In this document: in pieces, positions 1-10,942 of the stretch
How positions within the stretch are numbered: the first letter of the stretch is position 1
Layout: each line of letters starts with the position of its first letter
NCBI RefSeq assembly: GCF_004337985.1
Contig: NC_043744.1
Coordinates: forward strand, 3,372,285-3,436,284
Direction: 5' to 3'
Length of the DNA stretch: 64,000 bases
Source: Pyricularia pennisetigena
Lineage: Eukaryota; Ascomycota; Sordariomycetes; Magnaporthales; Pyriculariaceae
Translations under genes and position numbers: made by a program
The notes under the pieces: model-generated
What the model was told of the DNA's origin: nothing
The model's database searches: none
What the model saw: only the letters and a program-made list of their open reading frames with translations

Positions 1-303
1 AGCGGAGCGGTGTTGGTTTCGTCTTCTGCTCTCGCAGACGCGCCTGGCGAGGCCGTCGCGGTCACGGAAGAATAGCATGGCGTCGCTGGCGTTGGCGTTG
101 TTGTCAAACGCGCCTCTGCACCCGGGACAGCGCTCGAGGCTCGGCAGGATGATTGGAGAGGCCTCGTCGGTCCAGCGGATGTTGCGGTTGCAGCCGGCCA
201 CGTCGCCGTTACGGCGGGCTGGGCATATTTCCTCAAGCTCGGGCTCGTCCTCTCGGTGGTGGCCGCAGGGCCAGGTCTCCCATCGGCGGGACAGCAGACA
301 CAN
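1..303 (-). CDS. Cysteine-rich hypothetical protein, partial at left edge
   Basis: An open minus-strand frame runs from about 300 down to the window edge without a stop. It contains WPCGHH near its start, a Cys-Asn-Arg-Asn segment and a CPGC knuckle (ERCPGCRGAF). The two unresolved bases at 303-304 sit where the start should be: the codon at 303-301 reads NTG, so if base 303 is T on the plus strand the protein begins MCLLSRRWETWPCGH. A short MC...CGH opening is common among small fungal cysteine-rich proteins of unknown role. The CxxC and CGH motifs suggest metal binding, but this is inference. The C-terminus lies outside the window, so length and function cannot be judged. Confidence 0.55.
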
Positions 304-1436
304 NTTTTTACACTTTTAGTTGGATTTGGTTGGGTTGACGGAATCTGGCCATGTATGAATTTGAGAGGTGTTGGTGTAGCTTGTGGACACCGCTACCAAT
401 CCTCCTGGAGTCTAAAAATAATATATAATATCTAGGGACTGTGATTTGGGGCTAGTAGGTGACTGTATTCTCAGGTTTGGAATTTTGCCGCAGCGGTGAT
501 GTGCCATTGCTGTGTGCGCAAAGATTTGGTGTTGTTGGAGTTTGGCATGAGATGAGCCCGTGATTCTGGATAAGATCAAGCAAACATGATTTCAACCGTC
601 CGGCATGCAACAAAAAGACTTTCGATCCTTTAAAGTTGTTTGAGTGTCACAACCAAGAAGTGAAAGTCTAGTGATTGTCGCAGTACTGTTTGTTTTATCA
701 AGAACTAAACAACCAGCAAGATTTCAGGAGCAGCATGCTGGGTTTGGGTGGATGTGTAGTAGAAGAGAGACTGTTCGTGGCTGCAAGATATATGTGATGA
801 AATATTTCTGATAAAAGTGGTACCTGAGCGTGGTGCTCTTGAAATTCGTCGGCAAATTTCAAGTTCTGAGAGCCCCTAGTGACAAACGCGATGACCAACA
901 CTAGCGGTCATTTCTCTGCTGGGCTCACCATACATGTTGTTGCTGTACCGAGATATTTTCAAAGTTTCCATCCAGTCCAAACACCAAGACAAACTTCTCA
1001 AAGTCCGCCAAGCGACTGCCAACAATAATGAAATCATTCCTGGCGGGTCAACAATACCAGTTTTCTGGGTCATGTGTGGTCGCTTTTGTTAAATGTCTCA
1101 CACGAGTTCGGCAAACATCTTTGTCTGGAATGCTAGGAATCATGCACCACGGGGCCAGAACTCTGATATTCCGCTTTCCACTGAAATGATCCCATTCGGT
1201 ACATGTCGATGCAACAAAGAAAACCCGAAATTGTCACTTGCAAGCAGAATGTCGCTTTCGGGCAGCAACAATGACAGCCTTAATGACTAAAATTCGGCAC
1301 CTGCGCTGTCCGCCTCTAGAATATGGAGATATTTTATATCACAGTCCAACCAAGACAATCAACTGTCACAACTGGTGTGGAAGAGCATCCGAGTCTTTTT
1401 TTTTTTTTTTTTATTGACAATAATCAATCGCTAAAA
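304..1436. other. Intergenic region
   Basis: No convincing gene is visible. The region starts at an ambiguous assembly point (NN at 303-304) and has a T17 tract at 1396-1412, just upstream of the next gene. Short ORFs here have no recognisable domain. It presumably contains the divergent promoters of the left-edge gene and the CRH gene. Confidence 0.5.
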
Positions 1437-2218
1437 ATGACAAATTTTGCCAAGATGGTCATCCGTCTACTGGCGTTTGTCACGGGTTTTGCCGCCGTCA
1501 GCAAGGCTATCGCCGGCACTGGTTGCAACCCGACGACGAGTAAGTCCCTCTGCACTGAAGAAAGTCTCAAGGCAAAATATCCCAGACGGCTGACCAAAGC
1601 CACCAGCAAAAAACTGCCCGCCTATGCCCGGGCTGAACACGGGTTACTACGAGATAGACTTTAGCAACGACGCCAAGGACGCTTCCAAGTATTGGACCAC
1701 GTCGGCGGGGGCCCAGGTCACGCGCGACAGCCGCGGGATGGCGCTGCAGTACCTCAAGCGGTTCGACGCGCCGCAGCTCGTCAGCACCTGGTACATGTGG
1801 TACGGGCGGGTCGACGTGCAGCTGCAGGTGGCCAAGGGCCAGGGCGTGGTGACGTCCATCGTGCTCATGTCGGACACGCTGGACGAGATCGACTGGGAGT
1901 GGTCCGGCAACAACTTTGGGTACGGGCCGAGCAAGGGCCGCGTGCAGACAAACTACTTTGGCAAGGGCGTCACGGGCACCTACGACCGCGGCACCACCGT
2001 CGACGTCGAGAACCCGCAGGCCACCGCGTACACGTACACTCTTGTCTGGAGGCCCGACTCGATCGAGTGGCGCATCGACGGCAGGATGGTGCGGACGTTT
2101 TACGCCAAGGACGCAGAGACCAAGCCTGGCAGCAGCCATCAGTTCCCGCAGACGCCGGCAAAGTTGCAAATCGGGATTTGGGCTGGGGGAGATCCCTCCA
2201 ACCCTGCTGGTAAAGGCA

Positions 2219-2257
<39 letters not shown>

Positions 2258-3972
2258 GGAGTCACAAGTTTTTCAACTGTCTCGCTACCTCATGGAATAT
2301 TAAGCTTACACATCCACCACTACTCATAGGTGTTATCGAGTGGGCAGGCGGCGTGACCGACGCAAACGGGGGCCCCTACGTGGCTTACATCAACAAGATT
2401 ACCGTCCAGAACCAGTATGCAGCCGCGGCTTACAACTGGACAGATCAGTCTGGTAGCCATGGCAGCGTCAGGCAGTTGAGCCAGGACCCGGGCAACCTGG
2501 TTCCTGTGAGTCCGGCTCTGTTGCCGCTGCGCTCCGAGCTGCCCGTGACTCAGATCGGTCGCTGCGGACGAGAGCTCAACACCATCTGCAAGGGCAGCGT
2601 CTTTGGCGACTGCTGCTCGCAGTACAACACCTGCGGCAGCACTGCCGAGTATTGTGGCAGTGGCTGCCAAGGAGCATATGGCAAGTGCGCCAAGCCAAAC
2701 ATCTTTGCCAACGAGAAGCTCGAATTCGAGCCCGAGCCGACGACGAGTGTCAAGAGAATCACTTCTACCAGCAGCAGTACAACTTTGAGCACCAGCACTA
2801 GCCAGTCGACAAAAGCCTCGACGAGCACTTTGACTGCTCCGCTGCGAACGGATCTCCCACCAACTGCCAACGGGCACTGCGGCCCCAAGGTCAACACCAT
2901 CTGCAAGGGCAGCGTATTCGGGGACTGCTGCTCCGAGCACAACTACTGCGGAAACGGCCCTGACTACTGCGGTGCCGGTTGCCAGTCGGCCTTTGGACGC
3001 TGTGGAGATGCTCCCGTTGAGCCCAAGGCTGCAACGACTTTTTCCAGCAGCCAGTCTCCCAAAGTGGCGACCAGTCCTGTCGGCTCGCCCAGCGTCTCCG
3101 CAAGCACCAGCGCCTCCACAAGCACCACCATGACAAAGCCACCGACGTCCAGCACCGCTGCCGCAATCAGTAGCACTCCTGTGGCGAACGCCAAGCTGGC
3201 TGTGAGCCAGGACGGAAGCTGCGGTGGCAAGGACGCCAAGTTCACCTGCACAGGTGGGGTTTTCGGCGAGTGCTGCTCGCAATACAATTTTTGGTAAGTT
3301 TTTTTTTTTTTTTTTTGTCTTCTGTATGATGTTCTGCCGGTTGGCATCCCTTTTTCTGCTACTGATCTCGAGACGATGGAATGTGTGCAATGCGCTAACA
3401 TACTCCTCAGTGGAAATTCCATAGACCACTGTAGCACGGGCTGCCAGGTTGGATTTGGACGCTGCGACGGTTCCCCGGTGGCGTCGGCTGCCAGTTCGCA
3501 AAGGCCAGACGACCCGGCTGCCATTTTACCGACAAGCTCGCCAACATCTCGGTCATCCTCCACCACCACTACCAAGACGGCCACCGCAGCAACCATCGGT
3601 TACACCTGCGATGACGACTTTTGGTGGGAGAACAACTACTGCTACAAGTACATGGGGGCCAACGGGCAGATGAAGAAGATGACCTCGGCCTTCTGCAACT
3701 CGTGGAGCGGCAAGATGAGCGACGTGCCCAACTGGCTCAACAAGGACTGCGGAGGCGACATTGAGCGCATCCGCGGCGCCTGCTGCGGCCGCTACGTAGC
3801 ACCGCCGGACGCCACGTCTTCGAAGCTCGCCAGGCGCCGAGACGATGCGGCCGCGGTAGGCGGCAGCAAGGGACCCAGCCCCTGGGCGAGCGTGGTCGAG
3901 TACCTGACGCGCAAGCAGGCCAAGGCGGCAGATCAGGAGGCGGACAGGCGGGCCGAAAAAGCTGCGACTTGA
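1437..3972 (+). CDS. CRH-type GH16 chitin-glucan transglycosylase with three CBM18 modules
   Basis: Exons are 1437-1539, 1607-2209, 2330-3293 and 3411-3972 (743 aa); all phases join cleanly. The family crosslinks chitin to beta-glucan in the fungal cell wall. Residues 1-27 form a signal peptide; a second in-frame ATG at 1452 has a good context and also leaves a signal peptide. The GH16 domain follows, with catalytic motif DEIDWE (E128, E132) and the typical CPPMPGL entry. Three eight-cysteine chitin-binding type 1 (CBM18) modules lie at roughly residues 313-355, 418-460 and 532-575, joined by Ser/Thr linkers; intron 3 splits the third. A further six-cysteine block (about 610-680) and a charged Ala-rich tail follow. 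No GPI signal is seen, unlike many CRH proteins. Introns 2 and 3 carry long T tracts, and an A34 tract begins two bases after the stop codon. Confidence 0.92.
2221..2256 (+). repeat. T36 homopolymer inside CRH intron 2
   Basis: Thirty-six consecutive T lie 11 bases after the 5' splice site of intron 2 (2210-2329). If the intron were retained, the tract would encode polyphenylalanine. It is far from the 3' splice site, so it is not an ordinary polypyrimidine tract. Confidence 0.95.
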
Positions 3973-3974
3973 TG

Positions 3975-4011
<37 letters not shown>

Positions 4012-4013
4012 GC
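3956..4013 (+). repeat. A34 tract and stop codon bracketed by a 10-bp direct repeat
   Basis: AAAAAGCTGC occurs at 3956-3965 and again at 4004-4013. Between the copies are GACTTGATG, which contains the CRH stop codon (3970-3972), and a run of A (3975-4008). The arrangement resembles a short insertion with a target-site duplication, or a slippage product. Removing one repeat unit plus the intervening bases would keep the reading frame open for about 30 more codons. Confidence 0.8.
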
Positions 4014-5989
4014 AGAGGACGAAGCAAGGGCGGGGCAGAGGAGGAGGGCGGTTGTCGACAAGGGGCTACTCGCGGGGTCGGAGGGAAAAGATGGTGGCGG
4101 CCACCGGCCAGGGACGTGAGGGAGAGGAATTGGTTGGCCGGGATGTCATGGGAGTGACCTTTTTACCAGGAACCCCTTGCTCTGTAGGTTACGTCCCTCC
4201 CGTACATGAAGGAGTTTTAGGGATGTGGGCGGACTTGAACCTGACTACGGACGGATGTTCCCGGTTGGGCAGAATTTGGGATGGAGAATTTAAACAATTT
4301 AAACGTACGATCAAACGCCACCGGTTTGCTTGTTTGCCGTCGCATCCAGGTTCTGACTCGGACACTGTTCTCTTCTCTCTTGGCCTGCGTTGCTGTCGCT
4401 CACATATTGTATAGTACGAGCCGTTAGTTTAGTTGGCCGAACTACGGCTGGTCTGAGGAAAGCCTATTTATTCAATGGTGGCATGGGTTGTGCTGCGGTT
4501 CGTCTTTGCCATACCATATGCCGAATTTGTATTTGAGGGTTGCTGCCATGTTTTTGCTCGTCTAGTATGATTCTGTGTGTTTTCTTGTTTTCTCTCTGCT
4601 GATTACAGCCTCTGGGCTTTTTTTAAACCCAATTTCATAAGCTCAAATCCTAGGCCAGACCTAGATTCTTTTGGGTATAGTGTTTGGTTTCTCGGTAGTT
4701 TAATAGAGCTGTGAAAAAAAAAAGAAAAAAAAAAGAAAAAGTACCGTCTCGTTGCGGTAATTGACAAGCGGCGAATTGTTACTACAAGCTCAGCCCAAAA
4801 CTTCCTTCAGATATGGCGTGTTTATAAATCCATCCCAGCTCCAGTAGATGAGACCATCTCCCGGATTGGTAAACACGTCCCGGGGGCAGCAAGTAAAAGC
4901 GACGGAACAAAAAAAAAACACAAAAGCTTATTTGACTCGATCAGGCTCTTGTTCTATCTTGTTCCATCTGAACCTGCTTGCAACCACGAGGAGGAGTTCC
5001 CTGTCAATGCCTTGCTAGTGAAGGCTCAAAGGTTATCGCCATTCGGTAAAGACTGACTATCTCACCCTGAAACTTGCGGTAGACCCTGTTGCTGAGGCAG
5101 ACTGTCAGGGCCCTGAGTAGTGGGAGGCATTACAGTTATGTGTATCCTATTGGTGTCTGCCCTGGGAAGCCAACCGAGAACCAAGGTTTCATAATGTTCT
5201 GATCACGACCATCCCAATAATACGGCCTACCTGCCAATACCCTATTTGGGCGTCATTGTTTTGTTCTATCTATCGCATTGAGTATTGAGTTTAATCTTGC
5301 CGTCACCATTTCCTACCCACTCCCGAGACCGGCTCGATTCTTGTCCGTTCATCACCACATAGCCCCATTCTTGCAAGGTTCCCCGCTGACAACAGTAAGT
5401 AGCGGCTGTTCCCAATCCGTTTTTTTTTTTTTTTTTCTAGATGTGTTTACCAATTACGCCTTATCCATATAGTTGAAATATTCCAGTCCTAAAGTGAGGC
5501 TTGGGATGAAGGAATAAGCCGTCAAAACAAAAGAACCGTCAGTCCGGGGAGGGGGATGGCCAACATGCGACCGATCCGTACACGAAGCCGGCGTCGATCC
5601 AATGCCGATGCCTTTACCCCTGACTTGACGTCTATCGAATATTCGGAAGCTTCCCATTAACAGTAGTCATGACCAAGATAGCTATTTGATGCCTGCACCT
5701 GGCAAATCGTGGAGAGGTCCGCTCGCATTGACTAGTCTGCACCAGCAGTGAAACAATTATTAACACCCAATGCCATGCTCCCCATGTCCGCATCGGAGAG
5801 ATCCCGAGTGCTGGATACCTTGTGATATCCACTATAACAATCACGTCGCCGTCGCGCCCTACGTCGGCTGTTTACTTGGCTCAACTGATCGCTGCCCTTC
5901 CCCCACCCATTGCTCGGACCAAGGATTACAGGTGCGCCTTGGTCAAGACATCGCAGTCGGTTCACCAGAAAGTTCGCTGGGCGACAAAC
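4014..5989. other. Intergenic region
   Basis: No gene was recognised. The first part is GC-rich, probably the CRH 3' UTR. Interrupted A tracts lie near 4714-4740 and a T17 tract at 5420-5436. The open frame at 4052-4414 has no family resemblance and is treated as chance. Confidence 0.5.
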
Positions 5990-7751
5990 ATGGCGGAACC
6001 AGAGGAGCCTTTGAACTTGGATCCCGCATTTCTGGCGGAGAACCGCTCTGGCGTTCTTCAAGGAATCGCCATCTCCTTTGCCATCATCACAACGGTCATG
6101 CTCGCGCTTCGCTTCTTTTCCAAGTTCCGCTTCCAGGCGCCGGGCGTCGAACCGTTCGATATCTTTCTCGTCGCCGCCTACATCATCACCCTGGGAATGT
6201 GCGCGCTGGGTATAAGTTAGCTTTTTTTCTCCGCCCTTTCAAGGTTACATATCATAAGGAAGAAGAAGAAAAAAAAAGAGACCATAGAAAGCTGATCAGG
6301 ACTCGTCGCGACGGCAGCAATGACCATAGTCGGCGGCGTCGGGCAACACGTGGCGCTGTTCCAGCAACCAGGCGGCGACAAGACGAAGCTGCGCGGCTGG
6401 GCCCAGTGCATCCTGGCTTTCGAGATCATCTACTTCACGTCCGTCGCCCTGCCCAAGATCGCCATCATATTCATGTACGTCCGCGTCTTCAACTGGCGCG
6501 ACACCAGGCGCCGCGTGGCCTGGGCCCTCATCGCCCTCAACGCCTCCCTGGCCATCTCCCTGATCGGCGCGGCCTGCTTCCAGTGCATCCCCTTGGCCTA
6601 TTGGTGGGACCGCACCATCCCCGGCGGCAGGTGCTTCGACATCCAGGCCTTTTTCCACGCCCAGGCCATCCCGGGCTTCGTCCTGGACCTCTTCATCATG
6701 GCGCTGCCTCTCAAGTCCATCTGGGAGCTGAAGTTGCCACTGATCAAGAAGATCGCCTTGGCTTTGATCTTTCTGATAGCCAGTTTGTAAGTCCAACCCG
6801 TGAGCCTTATTTTTCTGTCTTTTTCTGTCTCTTTTTTCTTGCGCCGCTATTTTGTGGTTAACCAGATCCAAAAACCCCCGCACAGCGGCATCGTCGCGTC
6901 CGTCATACGCGCTCGCATCTTCTTCAGCACGTCCGCGTTTGAGGACCGCACCTGGGCCTCGGTCGAGTTGGTCGGTTGGTCCATCATAGAATCCGGCACC
7001 TACAGTAAGCGCCTTACTCGGCTCATTCTTTTTCGTCCTCCCTCTTTTTTTTCTCTTTTCATTCCTGGAAGGTCCACCTCGTCCTATGGCAAACGGCACT
7101 CTAACGCTTCATCCAAAAAAATCGCCTCCCCGCCCAGTCGTGACCGCCTGCCTGCCACACATGAAGCCCATCCTCTCGCACTACACGCCGCAGTCGGTCA
7201 AGGACTTTGCGCGCGGCTCCTTCGCCAAGGCCTCGTCCGCCCTGTCGGGCAACAAGTCCTTCAGCACCAGCACGAGCGGCAAGCGCTCGCGCCGGCCCGG
7301 CGAGGCGGATCTGCACAAGACCGGCGACGACATTGAGAACGTGCAGCCCGTGCGCCTCGCCAGCCTCGACGTGAGCCGCCCGCCGCGCCACGCCGGCGGC
7401 GGCAGCGATGACGACGACGACAGGAAGCCCTTCTGGGCCGCGGAGCCGCGCGGTCCCCACGAGTCCATATACAGCCTCGACCACTACAAGGGGTTCAACC
7501 GCCCACGTCAGATGCAGACGGCGCGGTCGGGAAAGGGGGACGAGTGGGCTGCTGATGGTATTGCTGCTGCTAATGCTGCTAATGCTGCTACTGCTGCTGC
7601 TGCTGCTTCGGAACAAAGGGGCAGGTCGGCGTCGGTGGCTGCGCCCAAGGGTGTCGTTGTGACGACTGAGGTGACGGTGACGACTGATTATGATGCTGAC
7701 AGTTCCAAATCAGACGCGAGGCCGATTAACTCTTGGTCACCTCGGATATGA
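5990..7751 (+). CDS. Pth11-like seven-transmembrane receptor (fungal rhodopsin domain)
   Basis: Exons are 5990-6209, 6318-6786, 6886-7004 and 7138-7751 (473 aa). The start at 5990 (ACAAACATGGCG) gives a short extracellular N-terminus before the first span; frames upstream of it do not look coding. The order of spans and the conserved pieces FDIFLVAAYIITLGMCAL, TIVGGVGQHVALF, a Cys-containing loop before YWWDR, and ASVELVGWSIIESGTY are those of the fungal Pth11-type (plant-sensing) GPCR-like family. No N-terminal CFEM domain is present. The roughly 180-residue cytoplasmic tail is Ser/Arg-rich and ends in a poly-Ala stretch coded by a GCT repeat (about 7548-7610). Founding members sense host surface cues, but the ligand here is unknown. 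The gene converges on the membrane-protein gene at 8175-9254. Confidence 0.88.
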
Positions 7752-8174
7752 GCTGTTTGTCTTTAATAGTTTTAGCTAAAAGTTCAGTCATGATAATGAT
7801 ATTCATCCTCTAAAAATCGTGCCTAAAATCTCACGAGGTTGGTCCAAAATTGGCCGCTCCTGTAGACGCAGTGTTCCTTGGGGAGCTCATGTCATTGGTG
7901 TGGAAGGAATTGACATTTCTGCACGCAGGAAAAGAGATTTAACCGGCTGATGCTCAACAAGGTCGTAAATTTCTGTAAACAAACCCCCTGACATGGCTGA
8001 AGATTGGTCGTGACAAGACAACTAAATACAATTAAGTCGCTTTTATGGGTATCAAAGGAAATGTAGTCGTACACTGTTGCAGGCTTGATCTTCTTGAAAA
8101 GATACACCCTGAACCCAAAGAACTGGCCTCGGTGGGGGAAGGTCATGAAAGCAGAAAACCCCCCCTCCCAAGAC
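7752..8174. other. Convergent intergenic region
   Basis: This stretch lies between the 3' ends of the Pth11-like gene and the minus-strand membrane-protein gene. It is moderately AT-rich and probably holds both 3' UTRs; no open frame is supported. Confidence 0.5.
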
Positions 8175-9254
8175 CTACTTGGAAGAACTCTGCATTTCGT
8201 TACCCTCCTCCATCCCCGAACCGCTCTTCCCAAGATCAAGATACGACCTGTCGTCCACCGGCGGCGCAACGTTCAGCTCGCCCCTGTAGATCTCCAGGAT
8301 CGATATTACGGGCAGGATCAGCAGGAGCACAGACAGCAGCTGGCCAAAACTCCACTCCTTCTCCCCGGAGTCCGCCATGGGCACGGCCGGGTCGCCAAAG
8401 GCCTGCGAGATGAGAATGACGCGGACGATGGCGCCGATGCCGACGGCCGCCATGAAGACGCTGCCCACGACCTGGACGATCTTGTAGAAGCGCTGGCCGC
8501 GGCTGTGCAGGTACCAAGTCGCCAGGGCAAAGACGACAATGTTGCCAACCATGACGGCCCCCGTGCCGATGTAGCTGGCGATGGGGTTTTCGGGCGACGA
8601 CTTGGCCAGGGGCGACTCTGCATCCCAGACGCACGCGATGGGCAACGTCGGCTCGATGTTGTGGCTGATGCGGCGCAGGATATATGCGCCATATACGGAG
8701 CTGAGGATCAAGTTCACAAACATCAGGAACTGACGTAGCCACCTGAGGAGCCAGTCGCGGCGGAAATCGTGAACCAGGGCGAGCAGTGTGGTGTTGTGTA
8801 CTGCCATGGAGAGCAACGAAAGCATCCAGATGAGGAAGAAGTGGTATGGCGACAGCCGGGCTGTCAAGGCGAGGCCAACCGACTGCAGGCCAATGCCCTG
8901 AAGGATCTGCTGGTCCGAATAGGACGAGAGCAGTTTGCGGCGGATCGTATGCGGCTTGCAGTGGGCATCTTTTCGTCTGCACTCGATAAACTCTTGAAGT
9001 ATCAAGGAAGAGGACATGCAAATGGCTAGTAGTGCTGTGATAACAAAAGAAAGAATGACCTGTTTGGATGGCCAGCTGTGGTCAGTACGAAAGACTTGTC
9101 GTTCGCGGAACCCACAACACCAAAGTCAGAGGCAGGACGAGTAAGAGAGAGAGAGAGAAAAAAAAAAAAAAAAACATACACCAATACCACTTATTCCAGC
9201 GTTGCTCGCTATATTTTCTGGCACCGTTGTGCAGTTGGCCTTTTCGAAAAACAT
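8175..9254 (-). CDS. Multi-pass membrane protein, conserved fungal, function unknown
   Basis: Exons are 9254-9180 and 9059-8175 (319 aa). The 25-codon first exon (MFFEKANCTTVPENI...) was found by joining GTATGT at 9179 to the CAG acceptor ending at 9060, phase 0. It adds a short extracellular N-terminus with an N-glycosylation sequon (NCT) before the first membrane segment. About six hydrophobic helices are visible: near residues 22-48, 85-112, 120-145, 178-203, 210-236 and 253-278. A Cys/Lys-rich loop (IECRRKDAHCKPHTIRR) sits between helices 1 and 2. The C-terminus is hydrophilic. The pattern resembles uncharacterised membrane proteins of Sordariomycetes, but no named family is certain. It is convergent with the Pth11-like gene. 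Intron 1 carries an interrupted T tract. Confidence 0.8.
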
Positions 9255-10942
9255 GGCGAGCCGATTGTTGGTGTCGATTCCTGATAAAAACGATCAACTT
9301 CTATGCTTCAATCGGCGCAAAAATCAGGGTGTTGATGTTGTTTTTATTTTGACCCGCTAATGCGCGAACGGCGGCGCGTTTGGTATCTGACTACTGCAGG
9401 CTTTGGTGCGGACAGTGAGGCTCAAGCGTGAGAGCCGCGGATGCAGTTGGCGGGTTCCGGCATCCAGACGCAGTTTTGTTTGGACAGTTGGTCAACGGCC
9501 CAGAGAACCAAAGGGAAAATAATTTTCAAAGGGAGAATAAGTGCCGTTGAATCGTAAAAGACTAAAGAAAGGGTAACCAGGTCCCATTTGCGCCAGCAGT
9601 CTGGGATGCGATAAATGCAGATCGCCCTCCGCATTATGGGAACGCAAAGTAGTGGGCTTGGCGGCCCCTCGTTTTGTCTGCCTTTGGTGCCTGCGAATGG
9701 CTAAAGCCTGATGACGTCGGCGCCAAAAACAGCACCAAGGACCCCTGGTTTGCCTGGTCGATTGGGCTTGGCAGCGGTAGTGGCAGATGGGTCCCTGCAA
9801 GGATGCAGTGGCTTGGGCCCTGAGCTCCACCGGCTTCACTGGCTGTCGGCATCCCGACGCCGCCTCTTGGCTGCGCCTCGCTCGTGCACCCCCAATCAAG
9901 CCGTTTTTGCCATTCGCATTGATTGCCTCGCCATTGAAACACATGCTCAATCAAGCGCTCATGATGTCCTCCAATCAGACCAGCAAGCGATTACTGCGAT
10001 CCGATGCGCCAGATTTTCGGTCGTTCTGATCACTTTGGAGAAGGTTTGTTGACACCAGACAAACCCTCAATTCGTTGTGACCAACACGCTGGGACATGCG
10101 CGATTAGGACGAATTCATGACACGGAGTGTCTTACTAGGCCCACCGTTGTCTGATGTCTGATGCGCCAGCTATGTGTCCATACAAGTTACAGACAGATTC
10201 TTGGGGCATTAGTAAGAAAATCCAATATATTGAAGACTGCTTACCACTGCCGTCTGTTTCTTTTTTTTTTTCTTTTTTTTTTTTTTTCTCTCTCTCTTTC
10301 TTCCCCTGAGCCTCTGTAGCCGGGGTTTCTGCTGTAAAAGTACTTGCGTAGATATCTAGATACCGTTTACGGCAGATTAGGAACATTCCTACTAGACTCG
10401 CTCTTAACCATGCATTCTCTTGACCAGCCTCGTAGGAACTCTTTCCGGTTTTACGTTTGGTCTCAGTTCACAGTTTGTTAATACAAAACGGCTTTATATT
10501 CCACTGAATCGATCCTCATCAAGACCAAGGTACCTCGGGAAAGCTCTAAGAGAATACATCTCTGCCTCAATCTGCTCTTTTCTGATGTTTCCTTTTCCGT
10601 CATATTTATATAACAAAGTACAAATACTCTTTCCACACGTTGCAGCAGAACTAGACACTGCGACAGGGGCCATCGGCTCACTCATTCTAGGAACGCGGAA
10701 AAAAGAAAAAATGAAAATAACCAAGTCTTCATACGTGCAGATAAAAATTCATGAATAAACTAACCATTGAACCTTCGGTTAATAAGGTAAATGCCAAGTT
10801 CGTCCCATCGCACGGATATGAGACTGACCAGAAGCATAAAAGGGCGAGTGTCCAGCTGGCGGAATCTCTGCATTGCCAGTAAAAAGTGGAGGGGAATAAA
10901 AACAGGCATAAAGATAAGAAAGACTACAAAAGAAAGCAGAAT
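9255..10942. other. Intergenic region
   Basis: No supported gene. A polypyrimidine stretch at about 10257-10310 (two T runs, then CT repeats) is the main feature. Short overlapping ORFs at 9492-10052 and 10420-10758 show no domain, signal peptide or consistent codon use. Confidence 0.5.

Noticed and set aside
1567..2265. 232-codon minus-strand frame over the CRH gene
   Set aside because: Antisense of exon 2; its poly-Lys opening is only the T36 intron tract read backwards.
3975..4008. Poly-A suggesting a retrocopy of the CRH gene
   Set aside because: The CRH gene has three introns, so it is not a processed retrocopy; only a local insertion or slippage is considered.
4052..4414. 120-codon plus-strand frame after the CRH gene
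   Set aside because: Follows the A34 tract in probable 3' UTR; no domain, and composition resembles non-coding GC-rich sequence.
5770..6861. 363-codon plus-strand frame over the receptor gene
   Set aside because: It crosses the first introns and exons of the Pth11-like gene in another frame and is Arg/His/Pro-rich, typical of an out-of-frame shadow of GC-rich coding DNA.
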